Position numbers and translations under genes: made by a program. Below, piece after piece: positions 10,828 through 24,043 of a stretch of 64,000 nucleotides of DNA. This stretch comes from Paramacrobiotus metropolitanus (taxonomy: Eukaryota > Tardigrada > Eutardigrada > Parachela > Macrobiotidae): contig NW_026570418.1 in NCBI RefSeq assembly GCF_019649055.1, positions 62,001 through 126,000 on the forward strand. The letters run 5' to 3'. A model generated the notes under the pieces. The model worked only from the letters and a program-made list of their open reading frames with translations, was not told the DNA's origin and made no database searches. Every line of letters starts with the position of its first letter. Position 1 is the stretch's first letter.

Positions 10828-12989
10828 GAACCGATTCCTCTGGTTTTCAGATTTTCTGTTAATGTAATATTGGCTCCAGTTTCATGACACAGTGAAAGTG
10901 TTATGACGAATTTGTGAACTGAAAGGCAAAGGTGCGACCGCAGCGCGTTTCCAAAAACATATGACGGAAAAGACATTATTTTTTTACCAGTGTACCAATA
11001 AGGCATAGCAGACATATTTCAAACGTTAGGGGCATAAATCTACCGGGGTCTGCAAACAAACGAACTTACTGAACAATAAAAATTGTAACAAAAATGTTTC
11101 CGCTAGCGTAAGCAATGCATACAGTGGACGCCATAAATCTGTTACAGTCGGTCGCCGAATGAGCAATAAACAAGAAACACAACTGTGCACAGACTCATGC
11201 AGAATTCAAACGCGCGCGTTTCCGAACAGATACCATCAACCGATATCTCAAAAGAATGAGAAAAAAATGGCCAGATTCTTAATACCAAACAAATGGTGAC
11301 ACTAAATTTGTTAAAGAACTAAAACCGATCATAAACTGGTCATAAAAGTACATTTTCGAATGGCCGGAAAAATTAATATTCTCACCCACATGCTGTCATT
11401 TTTTATGGAAGATTACTTTTAATAACCCCACTTTAAATTAAACGATTCGTTTTTTTTCAGTCTATATTAATACATTTTAAATTAAAGGGCAACCAGCAGT
11501 TCATGCGTGGGAGCCAGGGAGCGCCTTGCAGTGAAAGGCCTCTAACTGAAGGGAATCGTAGTGTAAGGGTCAACAGGATAAATCTGTATTCCGCATAGGA
11601 TACTGCAACGCAGTTACAGAAAACACGGGCGTTATTCCAAGTTAAAATTAAGCGTATTTTTCTCAAAAAGTATTTTCGTCATGAAAACGGGGAAAGTAAA
11701 AAGCTAAAAGTGAGGATCATTGAGAATTCATATTTTATAATAAGTCATTTAATAGGAGTCTACCGACAAGTCGCCATTTCAGCGAACACCAGTGATATAC
11801 ATACAGACACGTACATTGTATTACCGAAGCCACAGTTATCGCTACAGTAAGCCGGAATGTTTTAAAATAATCCTTTGATTTCTGGCTAGACGCAAAACTG
11901 CAGTCCGGTTTTTTCTTGAGATTTTAGGTACGGTAAGATCCGTAATCAATAAAAAAACGAATGTATAATTTCTTAGATCAAAGACTACTGGCGATCAAAT
12001 TCTCATGCGTGCAGTACTTCCTGGAAGAGATGAGCCACTTCCCTACGCTAGTCATATACGGCACCGGGCGATATGGAAGCAGATGCTGGAAGAAAATGAT
12101 CGAACTCCTCTTTTAGTAACTGCGGCTCCAACTGTATCCGTTCATCAGACGCATAACTCCTTCCGGCCAGGATGGATTCGATTCTCATTTCTCAGATCAT
12201 TGTCTGACGACTGTTATACAAAGACGATGCCGCATCGGGGAAAGTGATCGGGTACGCAGTCGTGGTCGGTCAGCGCCGCAGCGACACACTGCCACTTCCA
12301 CGCCAGATACCCAGCAAATGAGCGATGACGGTCTAAATCTGCTGCAATGTTTTTGCTCAAAAGACCTCCAAGATGGGGATGCAGATCTACATACTACCCC
12401 TTAAACAAGTGAAACCTGCTTTCTCGCAGTAATCACTAATCATTACGACACAACATGTCAGATCAACGTGCACAAAATAACTGCCAGACGCTATGTCATA
12501 TTGTCAACTTTACAGTGTATGTAATAGTAAGTAATTTATGTAATACACTTAGATAAATTTCTCAAACTGCTGTCTCAAATACTTCGAAGGAAAACGTCAA
12601 TAACAGTACTAACGATAGTTAGTGCTGAGAATCTAGGGATTACTTGATTAACACGACAGTAAGAAATACACGCGATTTATAAAAACTGAAAGTCAAATAT
12701 TAAGTGAAATTTATAAAAAAAAGACCTTCGGACTCAGTTTGTATTAAATGAAAAACTATCAATAAAATCAGTAAAGCTGTCACAGCCGTGCATTTTCGAA
12801 TAGCTGGAAAGTATTATTTCCCCTACATTCTGCAATTTTCTGCGCAATAATTTTGACCACGCCATGTTTCAATAACGGCGTTCTATAATGAAAGATATAA
12901 CTGCTTTCTCCGGTGTTAATTGTTGCATTTTAAATCACACAGCAGAATACTGCAACCAATCCTCAAAGAGTGCAAGTGTTCCATAGTGA
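10828..12989 (-). other. Exon-family fragment plus unassigned sequence
   Basis: At 11457-11660 the minus strand encodes a piece with NNARVFCN and LLTLTLRFPSVRG. The same LTLRFP exon recurs near 13010, 16990, 20020 and 21650. The segments 11165-11270 and 18318-18437 are alike (shared CCGATATCTCAAAAGAA). A plus-strand frame at 12005-12247 shows no motif. The rest holds nothing I can identify. Confidence 0.4.
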
Positions 12990-14460
12990 AATGCGGTTCG
13001 TTGGAGGAAATCGTAGTGTAAGGATCATTAGTTGGTTAATTCAATTACCGTTAATTGAAATGCCGTTACAGAAAGCACGGGAGTTATTCCCCGCACAAAT
13101 TGACAATGTTGTTATCCGAAAATTTTTTTGCCATCGTGAATGCAGGGAAAATTAAACACCATAAAGGGAGGAATATTTTGAATTTGTTAACATTTCATAT
13201 TACGTTAGGTTTTATTCTTTAATGCAGCAAATAACGAGAATCGCGGAAATAACGTGGCTAGTCTACACTTATAAGGACTTTGTAGAGTTTAATAACTCTG
13301 TATAAGAACAAAATATCTCAAAATTGACCGCCAATCATTTTCTGGTAATAATGTTTTACAATGAACCATCATTATCAAGTCAGTGATTTAAGACTAGAAG
13401 ATAAATGGAATGCTGCAACGGAAATACAAGGTATCAGTAGATCAATGGCAGCGATTACGGTAGAGTAATAACAGAGGTTGGATCAGTGGACCACGTGCGC
13501 GTGATGCAAGTTCCTGTGCAACCACACCAGCGACTTTCGTAAGTACGTCCGCTGACCCTGGAGATGGTCACGATCACTTGGCCATGGAACCGCTCGCTAC
13601 CGCCCTCGAGGTGCTCAGCGCGGTCGGCACGCTGGAGGTTAATGCGCCACGCATGGACTCGGCAAACTGATACGTGATACAGAGAAGAAATCCCAAATGC
13701 GGCTAAATGCAGACAATGAAGCGAATAACTGCTGGAGTAAAAGACGGCAGCGGGCTATGCAGGACCAATGCAGTGCAGCTTCCAACGGCTTCTGCGCGTG
13801 AATGATGCGTGGTTTGTGTAGTGCAGTGGCTACTGGAGATCCACCGCATCGCGACGATTAACATAGTAGCAGTGGTTCATCAAGCAATATGATAATCAAA
13901 TGTTTCGGTTTCAAGTATTTTTTCTCTTTACGTTATTGTCGGAACCAGTCACTGGGTGATGAGAACTGCGGTGACGCTTAATATACTTTTCCTTGCGTTA
14001 ATAGAACCCTTAAAAAGCACAGCTCGCTAGCTGCATGTGCAACTGCCGAATGGTTGATTATTATCATAATTTTTAGGTAGATATTCAGTCTTAATTTCAG
14101 TGCAACAAGCTGCGCTTATGCTCTGCACAGTGTAGCAGAGGTGCGTAAGGCAGAGTTACCGGGTAAACATTGGTTCGGACCTTTGGATGTGTGTACATAC
14201 TGTATATATGCTTCATACAAAATTTCTTTACAGATGTTACAGACAAAACAAAAATAACCGCCACAAAAACAATTAACATACGTATTTGCTGCGTTTATTA
14301 ACTGTGGCCATTCCTCCGTAACGATTTTGTTGTTGTCGGGTGGTCCTGATCTCCGACTGGATGCAGGGCGGTGCAGCATTTGAGAAAAACTGTCGGACTG
14401 GTTGCAGCACGAGCAGAGACCATTCGCGTCGCAATCTTCCCAGAACACCACCATCTTCCC
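12990..14460 (-). pseudogene. Recurring exon family, copy II
   Basis: Near-collinear duplicate of copy I about 10 kb away. Minus-strand pieces in order from high coordinate: an exon with RAATSPTVFLKCCTALHPV (about 14360-14440), an exon with a hydrophobic VFVAVIFVLSVTSVKKF segment and LPYAPLLHC (about 14100-14300), SPVATALHKPRIIHA (about 13800-13850), EHLEGGSERFHGQV (about 13570-13620), and the LTLRFP exon (about 13000-13030). Several stops and frame breaks interrupt the sense, for example within 13850-13900. The product family is unknown. The hydrophobic exons suggest a membrane protein. Transcription would run from right to left. Confidence 0.5.
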
Positions 14461-15140
14461 AGTTTGCTCATTTCTTCCTTATTTATTGTTACAGTTAACT
14501 TTAATTTGGACTTCTTTATCAGCGTTATTTTTATTTTCGGGAAAAGTATCACCAGCCGTAACTGGCCAGTTAGCAAATAATTATAACAAATTATTTACAA
14601 AAATAATACTAGTAGGTAAATAATAACTATATATGCACACATATAAGTGTGCTGCACACTTATGCATCTCCCGAAATTTAACTTTTAAAAATGGTTTGAG
14701 TCATCAAACATTCACGGTAGGTCAACAACACTACTGTACCCACTGCTGTATTAAGACTGAAAAAAACAACCAAATTATAATAATTATACTGCATCTCCCG
14801 TGTTTCTGCATGAATATTACTTCAAATTTCAAAACCTCACGGCCAATGATTCCCGTCGAAGGTGAACAATAGCCACAGCACTACGATTTCTGCGTTCTCC
14901 GGTACGTTTCTATACGTTGCCTGTGTCACTGTCGACTGAATGCTTTCTTTACCGAGCGTTAAAACTGAGGGCAAAGCCGTATTGTTTTTGATTTCCGGTG
15001 CTCGACCGAGTAAATTGTCTTCCAGCTAAACAAAGGTTGTAAATAATAATAACACAAGAGCACAAGAGCAGACTCACAATCTCGAATTGCGTGTAATCAT
15101 CAAAATGCTGCTGACTCGCACTTTTCCGTTGCAATTCTAA
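14461..15140. other. No gene recognised
   Basis: AT-rich. Only short open frames without motifs are present. Confidence 0.4.
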
Positions 15141-15680
15141 CTGCGAATAAACGTGTTGCACACGGGCACGCCTCCGTGCCCGTGGAACTGCTCACTGGCG
15201 CGCTCGATTTGCTCGGCGGGAGCGCGGCCGGCCGCTGTATGTTATTGCGCAACCCACGACCTGCAAGTTGGCTTCGTGAGGGAAAATCCCAAATGCGGCA
15301 AATAAATCAACTGAATGCCAAACATTAGAAATGAGAAGCTACATGACTGAAAGCCCTCACAGCGTTACAGCAAAAATCTCAGTAAGCAACATGTCTTGCA
15401 TTTCAGAAAGATGATAGCGTGTACAGTCCTTGACGGCAACGGCGCGCTAATGATGCGCGGAGTTTGCAGTGCAGTGGCTAGCTAGCCACTGCACTGCAAA
15501 CTCCGCCGAATCCTATAGGATTCGACTCTCACGGTGCCAGAGCCGCAACGGTGTAGCACAAGCGATATCAGCTGTTCTGGTTTAGTATCTAAACCATATC
15601 TTTCTTCCTGACATTAGTGACGAAGCCAGTTTCCAGTCAAAACTAACTTCGATGACGCTTAGGCACCTCTTTTTTTGTAC
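15141..15680 (-). pseudogene. Recurring exon family, rearranged copy with palindrome
   Basis: Carries the SEQFHGHGGV version of the conserved segment (about 15170-15210) and the family sequence TTTGCAGTGCAGTGGCTA, but the latter is folded back into a 50-bp perfect palindrome (15457-15506). Right of it the family sequence GAGCCGCAACGGT and the GACGAAGCCAGT...GATGACGCTTA block (about 15628-15662) continue in the usual order. The exon is therefore destroyed by local inversion-duplication. Confidence 0.45.
15457..15506. repeat. 50-bp perfect palindrome
   Basis: The two halves are exact complements, with the centre at GTGGCTAGCTAGCCAC and no spacer. A second, shorter palindrome, GAATCCTATAGGATTC, follows immediately. 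Confidence 0.95.
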
Positions 15681-16799
15681 TGTAATTATCTATACAATTT
15701 CATGAATTTTGCACTCTCCAGATCGGAATTTCGAAACAGTCTTCTTCACGTTTTGGCTGGCTAATATGCCGGACATGGAAAACGATTTCGAGCGTTTTAA
15801 CTTCATTTCATTTCTGAGTAACGAATTGTAGTGAACTGGCTATTGTAGTGAACTGGCTATTGTAGTGAATTGTAGTGAACTGAACCCAAATCAAAAATCA
15901 TTAGAAAACCGTGCTGTACTTGATTTTATTATAATTATATGGATTGAGAAAACATGTGCATAGTCTCTTTTTTTGCGAAGTGGTACTGAAATGAACTACG
16001 AGTAGACGTGTTTAGGGCGGTCGATTTTAAAATACAGCCGAGTGCGCGACAAGCCGTCCTGGGATCGCTTGTCTGCGAACAGTAAGCGGCTGGGAATTTG
16101 GCCTTACAAACGTACCGACGAAAGTCAATTTTTTTAATATCCATTTCAAAGAGGAAACGTTGTGTGTGTCTCGCTTATGATTCGTGATTCCTGTGGCACG
16201 GGTATTCGAGAGCAAATAAAATCTTTTCGATGTGGTACACGTTTTTCGGCATCAGTACGGGATGGTTGCAGCTAAGTTGTACTATTTTTAGCCTGGAGTA
16301 ACTTCGTTGGTGCTTAAAGTTATCTTGGTGTTAGTTTGTTTTTCCGGTATGTTTTCGCCGCACAGTCGCAAACGCTGCTTAAAATAGCAGACACAAATGC
16401 AAACGGTTATGCAACAGTCCTACAGAAATGCGTATTTCTTAATCGACCAAACGGTCGCAGCAATGCTACTGTATATAGACATAAGAAAAATCAGAATTTA
16501 ATGACCTCGTGTGAGTTCTTCAAAAGTTTGAATAATATTAAAATATTTTCGAAAGTTTTAATATTTCATACCCAGACATTTAACTGCTCTGGTCGGTGGC
16601 TTCCGCTCTTCGTAATTGTGTCAACAGGAAGACGTTGGCACAAGTTGCCTTCGATTTCGTTTTGCATCGTCCTTGGCTCCATCAATTCTGCTGTAGGCAA
16701 TATTGTATTTTCAGAACGTAAATTAAATACATAATTCAGTAACTTTTAAAACATTACGACTTTCGTACTTCGTTTGTTAAGAAATCATAAATCAGTAAA
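15681..16799. other. No gene recognised
   Basis: A triplicated GTAGTGAACTGGCTATT motif lies at about 15829-15882. A 132-residue plus-strand open frame at 16336-16734 has no recognisable motif or coding-like composition, and I leave it uncalled. Confidence 0.35.
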
Positions 16800-18350
16800 A
16801 TGGTCATAGCAGCACATTATTGAAAAGCTGTAAAATAATCTTTTCACCACCGTCATTTTTTAGAGAATAAATTTCACGTTTTAGTGACGATTTTTTTAAA
16901 TGAATGATTCTTATACCTTTTTCGGGTTTCCATTACTACATTTAGAACCAACCGTTGCCACCAAGCTTTCATGCTTTATAGCTGATAAGTTATGATGGAA
17001 GGAATCGTAGCGTAATGGCACAATGTTTTCGGATCTTGGTTGATGTACAAGATGATGCATTGCTGTCACTGCAAACACAGACAAACCCCTTGTATTTAGA
17101 TGCATATTTGCAACACAAAAAATTTTTACTCAAAAAACAATTTTGTCGTCCTAAAAACAAATAAAAGGGTTTAAAGGTGACTATTGTGAATTTTTTTATT
17201 TTTTGGGCTACTATTAGATAGAACAAAATTTAAAAAGGTCATCACATAAGCGGTTAATCTACACGGTTAAAGGTTGTTACTAAGTTAATATGAGTCTTCA
17301 GTAGTGCTCATTGCACACTTCTGTATGATGCCCTAGAAATCTGTCGCATACAAAAACAACGGAATTTTTTTCTGGATGGTTTCTCATCTACTGTAGAATT
17401 TGATGTAGGACCATCGCCGGTAAGAGAAAGCTGTCCGACGGGCTACTGCGCGCCTCCTACTTTCCGAAATTAGCAGACTAAACCCAGTTTCTGTTTCAGT
17501 TGAAAGCATGAAAGCTTCTTGGTAAATGTTGAAAAATGGCATTAAAAACGTTCTTTTAAAAAACAGGAAAAACGTTTAGTTAGCGAAAATAGCTTATGAC
17601 TTTTGTCAAGTGGGAAGCATAGAACGGCTGTAGCAGATAAAGGCTGCCATGTTAAAGGGCTGACAAAGAAAATACGGAGCTAAATGAACGTTCACAATGA
17701 AATGCTCGTAATGTGTAATATGTGCAAAAAGAAAGCATTCTTGCATTAAGCATAATGGCATCAGTGTGTTGCGCCGGGTATGCAAGGCACAGTTCGTGAC
17801 GGCAGCAGCGCGGAAATGTTGCGTGGTTTGTGTAGTACAGTGGCTACTGAAGATTTCCGCCTTCCGACCGAGTAATAAAGCCGCAACGGTTGACGCAATA
17901 ACGTTTTCAACTATTTCGGTTAGCGTTTCTTCTTTTTCTTCTTTAAGGTATTTTTCTTATGTTTTCTTTTGTCGGGAAAAAAGCCTTCAGTGTCAAAACG
18001 GTTTCTACAAAAATCTGCGCGCTTGCCGACCACTTATTACCGCCGTCCTTCCATGGATCTTTAACAAGCGCTTTCCGAATCTTTTGCCAGGAGAGAACAG
18101 ATGTGGTTGTGGATGAGTCCGAGCTGGCGTCGGGGAACAAGAGAATGCCCGAAGACACCGCATCCCTGCACATATTGCCGCTGTGTCATGTAGTTCTTTG
18201 CTCTATGGCAAACAAGAGCGGTCTTCAGACAAATCGCCGCTATGGTGAAGTAGAGAGATTTATTTGGTCCTGGCACTGTATTATCCAGGACCAAATGACC
18301 AATAAAGTTGAATAAACAATGGTCAAAAACGCAACTGTGCACTAACTCAT
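16800..18350 (-). pseudogene. Recurring exon family, copy III
   Basis: Parallel to copy V (21640-23610). Shared landmarks in the same order are GGAATCGTAG (about 17003 and 21653), GATGTAGGACCATCGCC (about 17405 and 22088), GTGGTTTGTG...TGGCTACTG (about 17822 and 22690) and GCCGAGCTGGCG-type sequence (about 18120 and 23410). Minus-strand peptides include VPLRYDSFHHNL and QYVQGCGVFGHSL. Frames are broken. A 12-bp-arm hairpin (ATTTGGTCCTGG / CCAGGACCAAAT, 18262-18296) lies at the upstream edge. Function unknown. Confidence 0.45.
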
Positions 18351-18452
18351 GCTGAACTCAAACACTTAACACTTGCACCGTGCATATTTCAGAATTGAAA
18401 CCAACAACCGATATCTCAAAAGAAGGAAAAAAAATCGACAAGGTATGCCTCA

Positions 18453-18504
18453 TATTTCGATCACTTTAAGTATACGGTTTCATATTTCGGTTCCCGGTCA
18501 CTTA
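18453..18504. repeat. Direct repeat, partner at 19637-19682
   Basis: TATTTCGATCACTTTAAG and ACGGTTTCATATTTCGGT correspond to TATTTCGGCCACTTTTAAG and ACGGTCTCATATTTCGGT about 1.2 kb to the right. A run of nine or more C follows the left copy. Confidence 0.6.
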
Positions 18505-19999
18505 CACCCCCCCCCCCAAGTGGCGCGCTACATGAATAGCTATTGATCTCACACGTGTTTTTTTATGTGTTTCTCGCTGGTCTGTAGTCATCAAAACAAA
18601 GCTGAAAATGTTGGAATTTTAAATTTCTGAAGTTTGTAAACGCGTTGGAGCTGTTATTTACCTTGCACCAGGTCCAGTTCCGGTTCTTACGTTGGTTTCC
18701 TATGGAAGGTGTTTTGTGAATTCATGCCTAACACACATCGTTGGTGCGGTTTTATTTCTTGGCGGTGCATTTTTGTTTCTTTCGTTGGTGAGATTTTAAT
18801 TCTGTGACTAGAAGGTTTTTTCAAAGGGGCGCCGTATGCTGTGCACTTTTTCTTATTAGACGCCAGACGGGATAAGAAAAAATTGTTTTGTAGCAACATC
18901 CGCCAGACAGAAGCAGCAGTCATTAACGATAAAAACGATTTAATTTTTGCACCACCGGTTTTCGATTTGGTTTGCTGCTGGTTAATCGTGCTTGAATACC
19001 GATAAACACTCCAGATTTTCAAGTTCATAATAAGTATTATGGTGTTGATCAGCTTAGGAGTTCGCTTTGGATTGGTTGAAAAAAAAGTAAAAAAAAAAAA
19101 AAAGCACTGAAACGCTGTACGAGCATCTGATAGAACAATTCAGCCATGAATTTGGTTTACCAGCCTGCCATTATGACTAGATAAACGCAGATGGAGTCCC
19201 CAAACCAGCCGCTGTACTACGATTACTCGGTAAATTCTGGTATTGGTTTGAGCTTGCGTTAAGGCCGGCCGCTGGGTCCTAAAGAAAGCTATAATCCACT
19301 CTCTTTGCGATTTCCTGAATAACAATATGATTACAGTATCCATGCTTTTACCTGGTATATTATAAAATCCATCACTTGACATATTCGCAAGTATCAATGT
19401 ATTGCCATGAGATTCACTGTGTTTCTACCGAGAATACAGTGGACCGCAAAAAGATGTTACAAAACGCGCGCAACCGGGTACTTACAGTAACTTATCTGTA
19501 ACTAAACAGCCACTCGGCTGGCCTTCGGGCTGGTGATATTAATAGGCCTACGACAAACTGAAAATTAAATGCTCAATTTTTTTTAAGATTTCACAAAGGA
19601 TACAAAGGTTCGATACTTGGATGTGTCTTATACATGTATTTCGGCCACTTTTAAGCAAACGGTCTCATATTTCGGTCACCTGGTGGCTGATGTCAAAATT
19701 TTCGGACAAATAAAAATATCTGAAATAAATAGCTTTCATAGTGAAAACTTCCCTCATGCAATTTGACAGTTAGCTTCTTTGTGCCCAGTGATGCACTTCA
19801 ACTAACAGTTAGCTATATTAATGAATTTATGTTCCGATTATCATTTCTAAAACTGTCGGTTTTAATGAATGCGTTTACTTAAAATTTGAAAGAGCTTTTG
19901 TTAATTAAAAGAGCTTTTAAAATTAAAAGAGTTTTTTTATAATTTTAAAATAATTGTTTTTTTTAAATTAACAGAATTTTTAAAATAAGAGACCGGTAC
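18505..19999. other. No gene recognised
   Basis: Contains a poly-A tract (about 19081-19102), the second copy of the direct repeat, and AT-rich filler. The minus-strand frame 18687-19028 shows no motif. Confidence 0.35.
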
Positions 20000-21310
20000 A
20001 ATGCATTTTAACGAAGAAAATCGTAGTGTAAGGGTTCACTAGAGTCGACTTTTCTCGGCCGCACTTGGTACTGCCGTGACATTACAGCAAAAGCGGACGT
20101 AGAAATATGCAATCTGTTTATCAACTTTTTGTCGGCGTAAAAAGGAGAATAAACGAACAGCTAAAGGGATGATTGTTGGGAATTCATATTTTATAATAAA
20201 TTTAAGTTTTATTACGTAACAGTAAAAGCTAGGACATTCTAGTGACCGTGTCTGGCTAAGGAGCCACAGATTTAATACTCCGCCCATTAGTTTCTTATGG
20301 AATGGCAGCAGGCTTCTTGAAAATTAAGCTGGCCTTGTTTAAAAGCACTTCTGAAAATCAGTCATCTAGCTTCCATTTAAAACATGAACCGGTCCTTTTC
20401 TGGTACGCTCGGCCATGAACAAGACAATTGCGATTACAGCAGTGTACAGAAAAAATATTTTATTATCATAAATAAATTAAAATTTGTATCATTTCATTAT
20501 TTTATTATTACTGTTTTGCCCGGAAACCCATAAACTGCAGTCCCAGTTTAATTAAAAATTTACAAATACAGGTTTATTTTGAAATACATTTCAAAAAGTG
20601 CGGAAGTTGCTAGTCAAATATGGCAAAATGTCCCTTCAAAACTGAAGCAGGCACAATTATATTAGCGTAGCAGTAGAACAATTCTAAAGTTCACTGTTTG
20701 TACGCGGTTAAATGGACCTCCCGCTCGTACAGCTGATTCCCGTGCAGCTTATTATTTTGGTTCCACGATTTGGGCTCGACCGCCACGATCGACGGCCTTG
20801 CGAAGCGCAAGAAAGCCTGGAAGGTGAGTACGGTGATGTACAGAGAGAACATCTGAAATGCGGTAAATAAGAAGGATAACAGCGGATCACGAAAATAATG
20901 AGCTAAAAAAATGATGGTGACCATGAAAGTCTTGTAATCTAAATCGAAGGAATTACTGAAGCAATGAAAGACAATAGCCTGTTTCTGGCGGTTCGATGCG
21001 GTACAGACCAGACAGCTGATGGAAACGGCTCCACAATGATGCGTGATTAGTGTAGTGGCTATTAACCGCATCTGACGGTACCAGAGCCGCAACGGTTCGT
21101 GAAGCAACAGCGTTATCAGCTATTTCGGTTCAGACTTAACTTTTTCTCTTCACCGTTTCTACGAACCCGGTCACCAGTCCAAATTAACTACAGTGACGCT
21201 TAAACCCTTGGATTTTTTGTACCTAAATATCGGCACTGCAGAATTATCCATATAGGCGTTTCGAAAATGCGTTCGTTCCACTTTGGCCTTCTAATATGCC
21301 GGACAGCGGT
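20000..21310 (-). pseudogene. Recurring exon family, copy IV (longest open reading)
   Basis: The best preserved member. An open minus-strand frame of 138 residues (20691-21107) reads through LIATTLITHHCGAVSISCLV, a 20-residue hydrophobic run around FMVTIIFLAHYF, then LLSFLFTAFQMFSLYITVL and FQAFLRFARPSIVAVEP. Two or three membrane segments are therefore likely. The start of the frame corresponds to the AVATALHKP exon of other copies. The LTLRFP-type exon lies at 20020-20040, and the GTCACCAGTC...GTGACGCTTAA block at about 21170-21205. A multi-pass receptor-like protein is plausible. I cannot name the family, and flanking exons carry stops. Confidence 0.45.
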
Positions 21311-21639
21311 AACGATTTTGTCGTCTTTTGGACTCATTTTTGAATAGTACAGTGTAGTGAAGCGGCTAATACCGTATACAACACAGAAAGGAACAGCGGA
21401 CTGCGCTTGACGCTATTATAATACAATTTGCAGAATCAAGGAAACATTTGCTTAATTTTTTTACTAATAATTTCATGGCGAATACTTTTTTCCTTTTATT
21501 TTGGCACCTTTTAATTATCACATTTTTCGATGAACAATGGGTTTTTTTCCTGTCTCCATTACTGTTTTTAAACTAGAAGATTGCACCTGGGACTGGCTTC
21601 ATGCGTGGAAGTTGTCCACATTAAAAATCAATACATTTG
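21311..21639. other. No gene recognised
   Basis: AT-rich spacer between two family copies. Confidence 0.4.
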
Positions 21640-23610
21640 GAAAAGGGAGGAATCGTAGAGCCAGGGCACAATAGGCTTGGCGTTTCGGAATGTTTACAAG
21701 ATATTGTAATGCTACTTCGGCAAACGCACACGTTATCCCTGTTTACGAGTAATTTACAAAAGTTTTATCAGAAAAATTTTGTCTCTCTAAAAACGAAAAA
21801 AATAGCCAAAAAGAATGGTGATTATACAGTTATACTGTCTTCTTATTTGTAATAATCTATGTTTTAGTATTTTATGAACAAAATATTAGTAAAGGTTATC
21901 GCTGCAGCGGTTAGTAACTTGGCCTGGTATACATGCATAGCGGTTTTTATGTTTATGAACTCTCTAATTAGAATAATCTTTCAAACTTGACCACCAAACA
22001 GTTTATGTATGGTCAAATCTGTAACATATAAAAATAATGGAGATTTTTCTGCGTGGTTTTTGATTTACAGAGTACTGTAGAACGTGATGCAGGACCATCG
22101 CTCGTCAGAAAGCTGCCCGACGGGCTGCTACGCGAGTATGAGAAGCATTCAATTCTGCGCTCCTCCTTTCAGAAATCAGCACAATGTACCAGCATTTTTT
22201 CAAACTTTTTTATTAGAATTATATTATTTACATGTTATCTTATCTTTAAGGTCCCATCAAAAAACACCATCAACCGTAATCAATGCTGAAATAAAATTCA
22301 CAAAATACCGGTAGTACAGGTATATTTTGAAAGAATTTATGAAAGACATGAAAGTCCCTTGTTAATTATTGAAAACGGTATTAAAAACCTGCGTTTAAAA
22401 AACTGGGCAATTGTTTAGTTAAATAGTTGATGTAAAATGGAAAGGTGGAGCGTGACAGATACAAATGCTGATAGGCAGAACGCCAACGAACGGTGACTAA
22501 GTAAATGCTGACAGGTAGAACGCTAAACAAGAAAAATAAACAGCTAAATAAATGTAAATATGATGAACTGCTCGTACTTTTTGCTACAAAACGAAAGCAT
22601 TATTTCGCCAGAAAACCACGATATGTAACGCGCTATGCCAGGTTTATAAGGCTGAGTGCGCGACGGCAACAGTGCGGGAATCTTGTGTGGTTTGTGAAGT
22701 ACAGCGGGTAGTGGCTACTGCGGACGACCGACAAATAAAGCCGCAAAGGTTCCCGAAAAAACGTTGTCAACTGTTTCGGTTATAATTTTTTTCCACAATA
22801 TTGTCGCATCCAGTCGTACCACTCCATTGGTATTGCAATGACAACTTCTAAGCTGTCCCTAGTGGAGTGGGTTACACACCCGTACCACGATCGGAAGTGC
22901 TGGTGGTGTTAACGAATTACTTTAAGATCGCTTATGTAATTAACTCTTAACGAAAGCCGGCAACGGAACACATTGTCAACGCGTACGCACACATTTTTAT
23001 TCAGCTGAAAACATTGGAGAAGGGCAAGGGCAAGGGCAAGAGCAAGAATGAATTCAGATCAGTTAGACATTTCCCAAACCAGTCTAGAAATCCACGATAA
23101 AAGTGAAGATTCGTACAAGTACACGTTCAGATGTTCTCCACTTCAACTAGCACCAATGAAATCCTCATCATCATTACTGTAACATTGCCGATCTTATTTG
23201 TACGGCTACAGTATCCTTCCGGACCTTGCCGAACGCAGTGTCGCATGGGATTATGCCGCGGTCACTGCTGTCGGAAAAAATGGCTTTCTGTCGCGGTTTC
23301 TTCAGAGATCTGCAACGCCTGCCAAACACTAACCACCGCCCATATTCTGCGCAGCTTTAACAGGCGCTGCGAATGTTTTTGCAGATGGAGAACAAATGTG
23401 AATGAGGCCGAGCTGGCGCACGACGCCGGTGGCCATCAATGTCCGAGGACACCACATTCCAGCACATAGTGCCTAAGTTTTGTTTCGCGTTCTTGTCAGG
23501 TCTCTGTCGAACAAGAGTGGTCAGGAGACAAATCGTCGCTCTGGTAGAGGAGAAAATTTGACTGGCATCACAGCCGTTGTCGCTGCTAAATGGCAAGTTT
23601 CTTCTAAACA
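21640..23610 (-). pseudogene. Recurring exon family, copy V
   Basis: Second member of the copy III/V pair; the landmarks are listed for copy III. The minus strand at 23357-23611 encodes SSTRATICLLTTLVRQRPDK and RPHSHLFSICKNIRSAC, which aligns with ICLKTALVCHRAKNY and HNHICSLLAKDSESAC of copy III. A small GGGCAA tandem (about 23017-23046) sits between exons. Stops and frame breaks are present throughout. Confidence 0.45.
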
Positions 23611-24043
23611 CAATATCATGAGCATGTATGCGAGTGTGCGGTGTTGCTCGTGGTAGCTCTTATAAAATTTCCTATATCATTAATGATTGACCTTTTCTTA
23701 ACGTTCGAATTTCCATCGTTTTAATTACCGTCTACATGCGCAAGCATCTTGACGACGCGTAAAGACTTTTACCAATTCGAAGTTGTTGCTGCATTAAGGG
23801 ACGTATAGTAACACCGTAGTACGGCGCCTCATAAAATTGGTAAAAATGACCTTTCGTGCATGGTGATGTACCGCAAGATGCAATGCTAGCCTTAAGCACT
23901 CTTTACAATTTTTTTTGTCTTATGCGGAGATAATTTTGCGAGCAGTTTCCCTTTAGATCCAGTAACTAACGTAATAAAAACGCTTTAAGCTCCTTTTTTG
24001 CATGCCAGTCACCAGTGCGATTTTGGTTACGGAGCAAACTGAG
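23611..24043. other. No gene recognised
   Basis: AT-rich spacer without identifiable content. Confidence 0.4.
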
